Shown in pieces: positions 1-5,193 of a stretch of 7,154 bases of DNA. The notes under the pieces were generated by a model. It made no database searches. It saw only the letters and a list, made by a program, of their open reading frames with translations, and had not been told where the DNA came from. The stretch comes from Treponema sp. (GTDB lineage Bacteria > Spirochaetota > Spirochaetia > Treponematales > Breznakiellaceae), in contig JAIRRF010000086.1 of the NCBI GenBank assembly GCA_031256115.1, positions 1-7,154 on the forward strand, written 5' to 3'. The translations under genes and the position numbers were made by a program. Numbering within the stretch: the first letter of the stretch is position 1; every line of letters begins with the position of its first letter.

Positions 1-433
1 GTACGCCTTCCAGATGATCATATTCATGCTGAATTACCCTGGCCAACATACCCGACACTTCCAGGGTAAAAGCCCGCCCTGTCTCGTTCCATGCCTGAAC
101 CTTGATTTTCCCCGGCCGTATAACTTCCGCATATGCTCCGGGAAGGGAAAGACAGCCCTCTTCAAAGTTTACCTGTTCCTGGCTTGTCCAAATAATGGAA
201 GGATTGATAAAAACCCGTGCTTCGTCCCCGTCAATATGAGTCACAAAGATTCGTTTTAACAGGCCAACCTGGGGGCCTGCCAGACCTACTCCCTTGCCGT
301 CGTGCATAATTTTTATCATATCCTGGACAATAAACCTTAATTTGTCGTTAATATCTTTAACCGCTGTTGCTTTTTGCCGTAAACAGCGATCATTTTCCGA
401 ATCGGTCTTGTTTTCCAGGATCAAAACTTCCAT
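1..433 (-). CDS. def: Peptide deformylase, N-terminal part (truncated by window edge)
   Basis: Removes the formyl group from the N-terminal formyl-methionine of nascent proteins in the cytoplasm, using a bound metal ion. Translating the minus strand from ATG at 433-431 gives 144 codons that run off the left edge. All three family motifs are visible: motif I GVGLAGPQVG (residues 48-57), motif II EGCLSLPG (92-99) and motif III QHEYDHLEGV (135-144). Cys94, His136 and His140 are the expected metal ligands and Glu137 the catalytic base. Motif I has Gly where the second Ala of the usual GLAAPQ stands. The N-terminus is a few residues longer than typical. No Shine-Dalgarno precedes the ATG; a TTG at codon 4 is an alternative start. 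The gene is divergent from dksA. The missing C-terminal helix, and often fmt, would lie beyond position 1. The family call is very secure; the exact start is less so. Confidence 0.96.
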   Translation of the reverse strand, partial: MEVLILENKTDSENDRCLRQKATAVKDINDKLRFIVQDMIKIMHDGKGVGLAGPQVGLLKRIFVTHIDGDEARVFINPSIIWTSQEQVNFEEGCLSLPGAYAEVIRPGKIKVQAWNETGRAFTLEVSGMLARVIQHEYDHLEGV

Positions 434-439
434 AATGGT

Positions 440-469
440 AGCATACCGGAAAAATGTACAAAAATACAA
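440..469 (-). promoter_or_regulatory. Candidate promoter for def
   Basis: On the minus strand, TTGTAT (469-464) and TATGCT (445-440) are separated by 18 bp. Only 6 bp separate the -10-like box from the def ATG at 433, so transcription would start at or next to the start codon, giving a leaderless message. This fits the lack of a ribosome binding site. Each box matches the sigma-70 consensus at only four of six positions, so this is a tentative call. Confidence 0.3.
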
Positions 470-477
470 TAAAGGAC

Positions 478-506
478 TTGACAAAATCTCCGGGATACGG
501 CAATGT
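478..506 (+). promoter_or_regulatory. Candidate promoter for the dksA-MATE unit
   Basis: A perfect TTGACA (478-483) is followed after 17 bp by CAATGT (501-506), a poor -10 box. The start site would be near 513, giving a leader of about 28 nt that contains the dksA ribosome binding site. The -35 box is convincing and the -10 is not. It lies in the 107-bp divergent gap shared with def. Confidence 0.35.
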
Positions 507-540
507 ACGCAAACGGTTTAATGTAAAACAGAGGAATTTT

Positions 541-897
541 ATGGACAAAAACTTCATTGAAAAGATAAAAAAATCCCTTTTGGAACTTAAGGCGGAAATC
601 ATAGAAAACCTTGTGGCGAGCAATGAAGATTTTAAGGAAATTGTAGAAGGGATGGATCCCAAAGATCTGGCTGACATTGCCTCCGATGATATAGACCGGA
701 AAATGATAGAAGCTTTGGGATCCCAGGAATTAAAACGGCTTAAACTTATCGATTCCGCCCTTACCCGGATGGAACAGGGTAAATACGGTCTTTGTATAAA
801 ATGCAGTAAACGCATTCCTTTGGACAGGTTGGAAGCCATTCCTTATGCCTTAATGTGTATTGGCTGCAAAACTGCCGATGAACGGAGAAACCGCTAA
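541..897 (+). CDS. dksA: DksA/TraR-family zinc-finger transcription regulator
   Basis: A 118-residue cytoplasmic protein of the family that inserts a coiled coil into the RNA polymerase secondary channel and, with ppGpp, adjusts transcription to growth state. The start is ATG 541 because AGAGGA (530-535) sits at ribosome-binding distance; an upstream in-frame ATG at 454 has no such site and would cover the promoter. Residues about 1-78 look helical and include DPKDLA (39-44), matching the DxxDxA coiled-coil tip motif required for DksA function. The zinc finger is complete: Cys85, Cys88, Cys106 and Cys109 with C-x2-C-x17-C-x2-C spacing. It is shorter than E. coli DksA (151 residues), as is common for DksA/TraR proteins outside Proteobacteria. 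The MATE gene follows after 15 bp, suggesting co-transcription. The family is certain; true DksA activity is inferred from the tip motif. Confidence 0.93.
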   Translation: MDKNFIEKIKKSLLELKAEIIENLVASNEDFKEIVEGMDPKDLADIASDDIDRKMIEALGSQELKRLKLIDSALTRMEQGKYGLCIKCSKRIPLDRLEAIPYALMCIGCKTADERRNR

Positions 898-912
898 ATC
901 TAAAGAGAATAA

Positions 913-2301
913 ATGTATTTTAAAAAATATTTAGGTCCCCTGTCTTTTTACCGGGAAGCCCTGGCAATAGCCCTGCCGGTAATGATGCAGCTGTTCATTA
1001 TGAGTATGGTTTCCCTGATCGACAACTTTATGGTTGCGGGGCTCGGGGATGCCAGTATGGGCGCTGTGAATATTACGAACCATCTAATCTTTGTATTCAT
1101 CGTGATCATTAACACTGTCTGCCAGGCCGGAGGCATTTATATAGCACAATACAATGGGGCCGGTGATGAAGATGGAATGAAGCATGCCTACCGGTTTAAG
1201 GTAATATTCTCCGTTTTTGTTACACTTTTGTATTTTGTTCTTTGCCGGACTATTCCCAATTCAATAATTTCCATGATGACCACGGGAAATGCCGCACAGG
1301 AAGAAATAACTGCCATTGGTTCTGAATATTTATTGCTAATTTCCTGGACCTTTTTTCCCATGGCAATTTCAACGGCCATTGGAACCAGTTATAGAGAAAT
1401 AGCCCTGCCAAAAATTCCTCTTGTTATTTCTGCTGCTGCAACCGTAATTAACACTATTGGAAACTGGATTTTAATATATGGAAATCTTGGCGCTCCCCGT
1501 CTGGAAGTTACCGGCGCTGCTTATGCAACAATTATTGCCCGCATTTTTGAGTTTATCACATTTATCCTCTATGCTGCCCGAACAAAAGCGCCGTTCTATG
1601 TGGGCCTTACCCGGCTTTTTCATATTCACAAGAGGCTTATTAGGGAAATCTTAAATAAATCGGGGATGATATTTGCCTCGGAGCTCTCCTGGATTATTTC
1701 AGAAACCATTATGGTCGCCATGTATAACCGCCGGGGCGGAGCGGAGGTGGTGGCCGGCATGGCCGCGGGATGGACCATTGCCAATCTTTTCTTTTTAATC
1801 TTTGGCGGAATCTGGACCGCTGCGGGGATACTGGTCGGAGGCGCTTTGGGTGCAGGCAAGCTTGAAGAAGCCCGGCACAGGGCTGAATGGCTAAAAGGCG
1901 GTTCTGTAGTTGCGGGTTTTATCCTTGCCTTGCCTGGTTCGGTTCTCTCCGCCCTGGTAACACCTCTGGTTTTTTCGAATCTGAGCGTTGCGGCCAGGGC
2001 CACCAGCCTGGGTCTTGTAATGGTTATCCTGGTCTACCTTCCCCTTTGGGGTTTGTTAAATGTACAATTCGCCGTCTCCAGGGCCGGCGGTGACACTGCT
2101 CTGGGAATGTATGCAGACGTAAGTGTTAATACACTTCTTTTTGCCCCCGGCGCTATCATCCTGTCCTATTATACTTCCATTCCTCCGGTTCAGATGTTTG
2201 CTCTTTTAAAACTTACCGATTTTGTAAAATATTTTATTTGCCGTCATTTTTTAAAAAAGGAACGCTGGGTAAAAAACTTGACAACAAACGAAACCGGGTA
2301 A
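913..2301 (+). CDS. MATE-family multidrug/metabolite efflux transporter
   Basis: An inner-membrane exporter of the MATE (multidrug and toxic compound extrusion) family, which pumps organic cations, drugs or metabolites out of the cell using a Na+ or H+ gradient. The 462-residue length is typical. About twelve hydrophobic segments can be seen in two halves: roughly residues 15-35, 50-75, 95-115, 138-158, 168-190 and 200-222, then 250-272, 285-312, 332-355, 362-382, 400-420 and 426-446. LIDNFMVAGLG (35-45) is the characteristic segment after the first helix. The cytoplasmic loop signature occurs once per half: NGAGDEDGMKHA (81-92) and LGAGKLEEARHRA (312-324). A modest AGAG stands before ATG 913. 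It lies 15 bp downstream of dksA on the same strand and is followed by a hairpin terminator. Substrate and coupling ion cannot be told from sequence. Confidence 0.93.
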   Translation: MYFKKYLGPLSFYREALAIALPVMMQLFIMSMVSLIDNFMVAGLGDASMGAVNITNHLIFVFIVIINTVCQAGGIYIAQYNGAGDEDGMKHAYRFKVIFSVFVTLLYFVLCRTIPNSIISMMTTGNAAQEEITAIGSEYLLLISWTFFPMAISTAIGTSYREIALPKIPLVISAAATVINTIGNWILIYGNLGAPRLEVTGAAYATIIARIFEFITFILYAARTKAPFYVGLTRLFHIHKRLIREILNKSGMIFASELSWIISETIMVAMYNRRGGAEVVAGMAAGWTIANLFFLIFGGIWTAAGILVGGALGAGKLEEARHRAEWLKGGSVVAGFILALPGSVLSALVTPLVFSNLSVAARATSLGLVMVILVYLPLWGLLNVQFAVSRAGGDTALGMYADVSVNTLLFAPGAIILSYYTSIPPVQMFALLKLTDFVKYFICRHFLKKERWVKNLTTNETG

Positions 2302-2338
2302 GCTCCATGTGCTTTTATATTATTATTTTATAACGGGG

Positions 2339-2369
2339 ACCTCTAAAAACTTCAGTTTTTAGAGGTTTT
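2339..2369 (+). terminator. Hairpin terminator of the dksA-MATE unit, shared with the mtlD 3' end
   Basis: A perfect 12-bp stem, ACCTCTAAAAAC (2339-2350) and GTTTTTAGAGGT (2355-2366), encloses the 4-nt loop TTCA. On the plus strand a short T run (2366-2369) follows, and GGGG (2335-2338) could pair further with TCCC (2372-2375) around it. This suits Rho-independent termination after the MATE gene. On the minus strand the same stem has no T tract behind it; there the loop contains the mtlD TGA stop (2354-2352), so its use for the opposing unit is doubtful. Confidence 0.8.
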
Positions 2370-3545
2370 CGTCCCAACAGCTAAAATTTCTTTTATAACA
2401 AGCGAGTCCATAGGCCGGGAACAGTCCAGTCCTGATACTTCTTTAAGAATCTGTTCCAGCTTGTTTCCATACGGCTCGTACTCTTTCCTGAATTCTTCAT
2501 CCGGCGGAAAAAGAACGCCGTCTTCTGCCGGGACAGAAAAATCAAGAGCTGCCCGGTATACTTTTGCGATTCCTTTAAAAGGAAGATTGTGTTTGGCGCA
2601 GAGCAGCATGGCCCCGGTAACCCGGTCTTCCCTGGCAAGTTTCCGCCGGAGATCCCTGCCCACCCGGTGTACCGTATCTCCCAGAGATCTGTTTTTAAAG
2701 CGAAAAAGCAGATCTTCAATATGGCCGGCTAAATCTTTTCTGCTATAACACCCTGACGGATACTCCAGAATAAGGGCATCGGCGGCTTCGTCCATCGCCT
2801 GCCGGACACTTTCTTCTGCTTTTGGAAGAGCAAGTACTTCCGGAATGGTAAGTGCCGCTTTGCTTTCCAGATAGGCCGCCGCCGCATGGCCCAGATTATG
2901 GATAAACAATTTCCGGTCCACATAGGCGGCAATAGGATCCACAGGGAAAATGGCGGGTATATCCGGCAAGGGAGCCCGGAATCCCATTTTGTCCACAATC
3001 AGGGTTTCATATTCTTCCGCAAAAAGTAAAAGGGGATCAACGGCAAGATCCGCCGCCTTCATAATTGGCGCCATTTTACCTATACTGGTTTCCACCAGCC
3101 CCACCTGGGAATCCAGGGGGAACTCAGGACCCAGCTTTGCAGAAAGAACCGAACGGAATAAAGCCGGCGCCTGCCTGTCATTTTCCGCAATGATAATGTC
3201 CAAAGGTCGTGCCGGAGGACGGATTGCAATACCTGAAGCAATGACCGGCACTACCTTGGGCAGGGCATTTTTCCCGACACTTGTTGCTGCAAGATCCGCT
3301 CCGGCCAGTTCCGCAGCAACCGCTTCGGCATTCCGCCCATCCACTGCCCGGACAGGTCCGATGCGCCGGGCCTCGTCTGCCTTGCCTTCTCTCTTAATTA
3401 CAACCGTGTAATACTGCTCTTCGTTAAGCAGCTTTACCAGCCGTTCATCCACATCGACAAAAACTACTTCCCAGCCGGCCCGTGAAAAAACCTGACCAAT
3501 AAAAGAACGGCCAATATTGCCCGCCCCAAATTGTACCAGTTTCAT
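2352..3545 (-). CDS. mtlD: Mannitol-1-phosphate 5-dehydrogenase
   Basis: Cytoplasmic NAD-dependent enzyme interconverting D-mannitol 1-phosphate and D-fructose 6-phosphate, normally the step after PTS uptake of mannitol. The 397 residues fit the family (about 380-390). The N-terminal Rossmann motif GAGNIGRSFIG (7-17) is followed by acidic DVD (31-33) at the end of the second strand, as expected for NAD rather than NADP. The polyol-dehydrogenase catalytic signature K-x4-N-x2-H is present as Lys212, Asn217 and His220 (KLFIHNLGH). VETSIGKMAP (151-160) is another conserved stretch. ATG 3545 overlaps the stop of the upstream gene as ATGA, with only a weak GCGGA upstream, which suggests translational coupling. 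The last four sense codons and the stop lie in the terminator hairpin. No mtlA or other PTS gene is in view, so direction (catabolism or mannitol synthesis) is open. Confidence 0.95.
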   Translation of the reverse strand: MKLVQFGAGNIGRSFIGQVFSRAGWEVVFVDVDERLVKLLNEEQYYTVVIKREGKADEARRIGPVRAVDGRNAEAVAAELAGADLAATSVGKNALPKVVPVIASGIAIRPPARPLDIIIAENDRQAPALFRSVLSAKLGPEFPLDSQVGLVETSIGKMAPIMKAADLAVDPLLLFAEEYETLIVDKMGFRAPLPDIPAIFPVDPIAAYVDRKLFIHNLGHAAAAYLESKAALTIPEVLALPKAEESVRQAMDEAADALILEYPSGCYSRKDLAGHIEDLLFRFKNRSLGDTVHRVGRDLRRKLAREDRVTGAMLLCAKHNLPFKGIAKVYRAALDFSVPAEDGVLFPPDEEFRKEYEPYGNKLEQILKEVSGLDCSRPMDSLVIKEILAVGTKTSKN

Positions 3546-4372
3546 GATCCGCTTTTATCAGGTACGGGTACACGAATCCGTTCTATGGAAAGAGCCCTGC
3601 CCAGGTCATCTGCTTCAATGATAAGCCCCTGGAGTTCGCATTTATCACAGGCTTCCCTGGTCCAGTCGGGAATCCCCGTACGGTATTCAAGAATCCTTCC
3701 GTCAATATTGGCACCCCCCACCGATTCGGTACTGCCTGTTCTGCCGGCATCACAGATCACTGCCGTACCATCCAGAATCTCTTCATCTGCGGTTTGTACC
3801 CTGTTGTGGGAACCGATTACTGCGGTACAACGGCCGGCGGCGGCGGCAAAAAGGGTTCGTTTTTCCCCGGAAGCCCAGGCATGAAAATCGATCACTATTA
3901 AAGAAGTTTGGGTGCGAAGCTTTTCCAGCAGGGAATTGAGTTTTGTAAAGGGATTGTCTGCCTTAATACGGGTAAAATTTGTTCCCAACAGTACCGCTGC
4001 TGCTGCCTTTGTTTCCGTTCCCGGTATATTAAACACCCTCCAGCCAAAACCGGGAACCTGATCTTTGTCATTTACGTCTGCTTTCCCGGAGGAACAGCCG
4101 GATCCGAGGTTTGCCGGGCGTATCACATAAGGCACCCAGCTTTCAACCAGGTCTTTTTTAAAAAAACAACAGTCTCCCGTGGTGATTAAATCGGCGCCCA
4201 GCTTTTTAATATATCCGGCATGATGGCGGCCCAGGCCGTTTCCTCCGGTGGCAGCGTCGGCACAAACCACCGTAACATTAATATTCCTTTCCTTTTTTAT
4301 GGATTGGAGGCTTTGTTTTAGGGCATATATGCCGGCTTTACCAACCAACTCCGCCACATAGAGAATTCTCAC
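3542..4372 (-). CDS. YmdB-like (TIGR00282-type) phosphoesterase-fold protein with altered metal site
   Basis: A 276-residue protein colinear with B. subtilis YmdB, a dinuclear-metal phosphodiesterase acting on cyclic nucleotides and affecting RNA turnover and biofilm formation. Family landmarks: MRILYVAE at the N-terminus, RPANLG (85-90), VIDFHAWASGEKR (160-172), SHNRVQTADE (188-197) and CDAGRTGS (207-214). The start is GTG 4372, chosen because it reproduces the family N-terminus; AGGT about 11 bp upstream can serve as ribosome binding site. Compared with the YmdB ligands as I recall them (D8, E39, N40, N67, H150, H175, H177), the matching residues here are Glu8, Asp39, Ala40, Asp67, His164, His189 and Arg191, so five of seven are exchanged and Cys68 replaces a neighbouring His. 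Activity may be changed or lost. No signal peptide, so cytoplasmic. It starts 8 bp after the TPR gene and overlaps mtlD by 4 bp. Fold is fairly sure; function is unknown. Confidence 0.85.
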   Translation of the reverse strand: MRILYVAELVGKAGIYALKQSLQSIKKERNINVTVVCADAATGGNGLGRHHAGYIKKLGADLITTGDCCFFKKDLVESWVPYVIRPANLGSGCSSGKADVNDKDQVPGFGWRVFNIPGTETKAAAAVLLGTNFTRIKADNPFTKLNSLLEKLRTQTSLIVIDFHAWASGEKRTLFAAAAGRCTAVIGSHNRVQTADEEILDGTAVICDAGRTGSTESVGGANIDGRILEYRTGIPDWTREACDKCELQGLIIEADDLGRALSIERIRVPVPDKSGS

Positions 4373-4380
4373 CCCTGGAA

Positions 4381-4902
4381 TTACCTGCGTCCTGTATACT
4401 GGGAAAGGATCCGTTCAAATTCAGCCGCCGCCTGGTAATCTTCAAGTATCCGGCATACATCCCGAAGGTTAAAAAGCGCCTCTTCATACATGGGAATCAG
4501 GGCAACAGCTTCTTCAAAACAATGGCGGGCTTCTTCGTACAATTGCTGGACAAAATAGAGTACCCCCAGATTGTTCCATGTTTTTGGAGAACAGTCGTTC
4601 TGGGTAAGGGCAAAATGGTAGCAATCTTCGGCAAGTTCAAATTGATTACGTTCGTAGTGGATAAGGCCCATGGAAAGCCAGGCTTCGTCAAGAGTGTTAT
4701 TTATACTTAAAGCTTTTTGGAAACTGTCCAGGGCATTGTCGTATTCTCCCGTATGCTGTTGGGCTATGCCTAAATTCAGCCAAATTAAAGGGTTTTCCGG
4801 TTCAATGTTCAAGGCTTTTTGAAACAAGACAATTGCCTCATCGGGCCGTTGAGCTCCGGTCAGGGCAATGCCGGAATCATTTAATCTTGCAACCGTTTCC
4901 AT
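4381..4902 (-). CDS. Solo tetratricopeptide-repeat (TPR) protein
   Basis: A 173-residue protein made almost wholly of five consecutive 34-residue TPR units: about 1-35, 36-69, 70-103, 104-137 and 138-171. The repeats show the usual signature, for example WLNLGIAQQHTGEYDNALDS (41-60) and WNNLGVLYFVQQLYEEARHC (109-128). TPR arrays form a helical groove that binds partner proteins, so a scaffold or adaptor role is likely, but the partner cannot be read from sequence. There is no signal peptide or membrane segment, so it should be cytoplasmic. It is the first gene of the unit leading to the YmdB-like gene (8 bp gap) and mtlD, making those products candidate partners. ATG 4902 lacks a clear ribosome binding site; a TATATT box (4918-4913) lies only 10 bp upstream, so a very short leader is possible. 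Confidence 0.9.
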   Translation of the reverse strand: METVARLNDSGIALTGAQRPDEAIVLFQKALNIEPENPLIWLNLGIAQQHTGEYDNALDSFQKALSINNTLDEAWLSMGLIHYERNQFELAEDCYHFALTQNDCSPKTWNNLGVLYFVQQLYEEARHCFEEAVALIPMYEEALFNLRDVCRILEDYQAAAEFERILSQYTGRR

Positions 4903-4912
4903 ATATTCACAT

Positions 4913-4941
4913 AATATACTGCGTCAGCCGGGAAAAAACCA
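4913..4941 (-). promoter_or_regulatory. Candidate promoter for the TPR-YmdB-mtlD unit
   Basis: TATATT (4918-4913 on the minus strand) is a fair -10 box. At 17 bp distance the -35 position reads TGGTTT, a weak match. Transcription would begin about 3 nt before the ATG. Alternatively the unit is read through from the tRNA-Gly promoter upstream on the same strand. Confidence 0.25.
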
Positions 4942-4968
4942 TAAATTTGGGCTAATTTTAACAAATTT
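4933..4968 (-). terminator. Possible weak terminator of tRNA-Gly
   Basis: Reading the minus strand, AAATTTG (4968-4962) can pair with CAAATTT (4949-4943) across a 12-nt loop; four bases later comes a run of six T (4938-4933). The stem is AT-rich and the loop long, so it would be a weak terminator, possibly letting some transcription pass into the TPR gene. Confidence 0.3.
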
Positions 4969-4976
4969 TTTGTAGC

Positions 4977-5047
4977 AGCGGCCGACGGGAGTCGAACCCG
5001 CGTCACGAGCTTGGGAAGCTAGGGTAATGCCGTTATACGACGGCCGC
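4977..5047 (-). tRNA. tRNA-Gly, anticodon CCC
   Basis: The minus strand folds into a 71-nt cloverleaf. The acceptor stem GCGGCCG (5047-5041) pairs fully with CGGCCGC (4984-4978), with T4977 as discriminator. The T arm is GCGGG-TTCGACT-CCCGT and the anticodon loop TTCCCAA gives CCC, reading the glycine codon GGG. The loop and flanking bases resemble E. coli tRNA-Gly(CCC). The D arm has three standard pairs. The anticodon stem CTAGC/GCTCG has one T-C mismatch at the second pair (position 28-42). CCA is not encoded (GCT follows), so it must be added after transcription. Confidence 0.95.
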
Positions 5048-5062
5048 AAGTAATTTAAAATT

Positions 5063-5091
5063 ACATTAACAGTCTTTTCGGGAAATGTCAA
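5063..5091 (-). promoter_or_regulatory. Promoter of tRNA-Gly
   Basis: On the minus strand a perfect TTGACA (5091-5086) is followed by exactly 17 bp and TAATGT (5068-5063), which keeps the three most conserved -10 bases (T1, A2, T6). The start would fall about 7 bp further on, roughly 8-10 nt before the mature tRNA 5' end at 5047, a usual arrangement for a stable RNA gene. Confidence 0.7.
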
Positions 5092-5095
5092 TGTC

Positions 5096-5133
5096 CGGCG
5101 GTTACGCCGTAAGTGGCAACTGCCACGGGCGGC
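5096..5133 (+). repeat. Nested inverted repeats between two divergent promoters
   Basis: CGGCG (5096-5100) pairs with CGCCG (5105-5109) across GTTA. GTGGCA (5113-5118) pairs with TGCCAC (5121-5126) across AC. An outer pairing GCCG (5106-5109) with CGGC (5130-5133) would enclose the second hairpin and compete with the first. The element fills the space between the tRNA-Gly -35 box (5086-5091) and the -35 box of the DUF2130 gene (5137-5142). It lies upstream of both inferred start sites, so it more likely acts as DNA (a protein-binding site or a remnant repeat) than as an RNA leader. Confidence 0.55.
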
Positions 5134-5136
5134 AAT

Positions 5137-5165
5137 TTGACATATAAAAAGACTTTATATAGTAT
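5137..5165 (+). promoter_or_regulatory. Promoter of the DUF2130 gene with embedded inverted repeat
   Basis: A perfect TTGACA (5137-5142) is followed by either TATAGT (5158-5163, 15-bp spacer) or TAGTAT (5160-5165, 17-bp spacer). A perfect 7-bp inverted repeat, ATATAAA (5142-5148) and TTTATAT (5154-5160) with a 5-bp centre, fills the spacer, a typical operator position. A second small repeat, GTATG-A7-CATAC (5162-5178), ends directly before the AGGAGG ribosome binding site (5179-5184). The promoter is well supported; the operator role is inference. Confidence 0.6.
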
Positions 5166-5193
5166 GAAAAAAACATACAGGAGGGAGTGTCCT

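Noticed and set aside
454..540. N-terminal extension of DksA from an upstream in-frame ATG
   Set aside because: It has no ribosome binding site, would cover the likely promoter, and the added residues do not fit the family, while ATG 541 has AGAGGA at the right distance.
390..839. Minus-strand open frame of 149 codons opposite dksA
   Set aside because: It is antisense to dksA and overlaps the def start; its translation shows no domain.
1626..2003. Minus-strand open frame of 125 codons opposite the MATE gene
   Set aside because: It is antisense to well-supported membrane segments and has low-complexity Ala/Pro-rich composition.
2950..3411. Plus-strand open frame of 153 codons opposite mtlD
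   Set aside because: It lies wholly within the convincingly conserved mtlD frame, has Ser/Ala/Arg-rich antisense composition and no family resemblance.
4381..4902. Tandem DNA repeats in the TPR gene
   Set aside because: The similarity is at protein level (34-residue TPR units); nucleotide copies have diverged and are not a DNA repeat array.
5113..5193. N-terminal extension of the DUF2130 protein from an in-frame ATG-type start at 5113
   Set aside because: The stretch contains the inverted repeats, -35/-10 boxes and ribosome binding site; ATG 5194 with AGGAGG gives the expected N-terminus just before the CPFC motif.
5096..5193. Riboswitch or T-box leader upstream of the DUF2130 gene
   Set aside because: The hairpins lie upstream of the inferred transcription start, the remaining leader is too short, and no T-box or known aptamer motif is visible despite the nearby tRNA-Gly.
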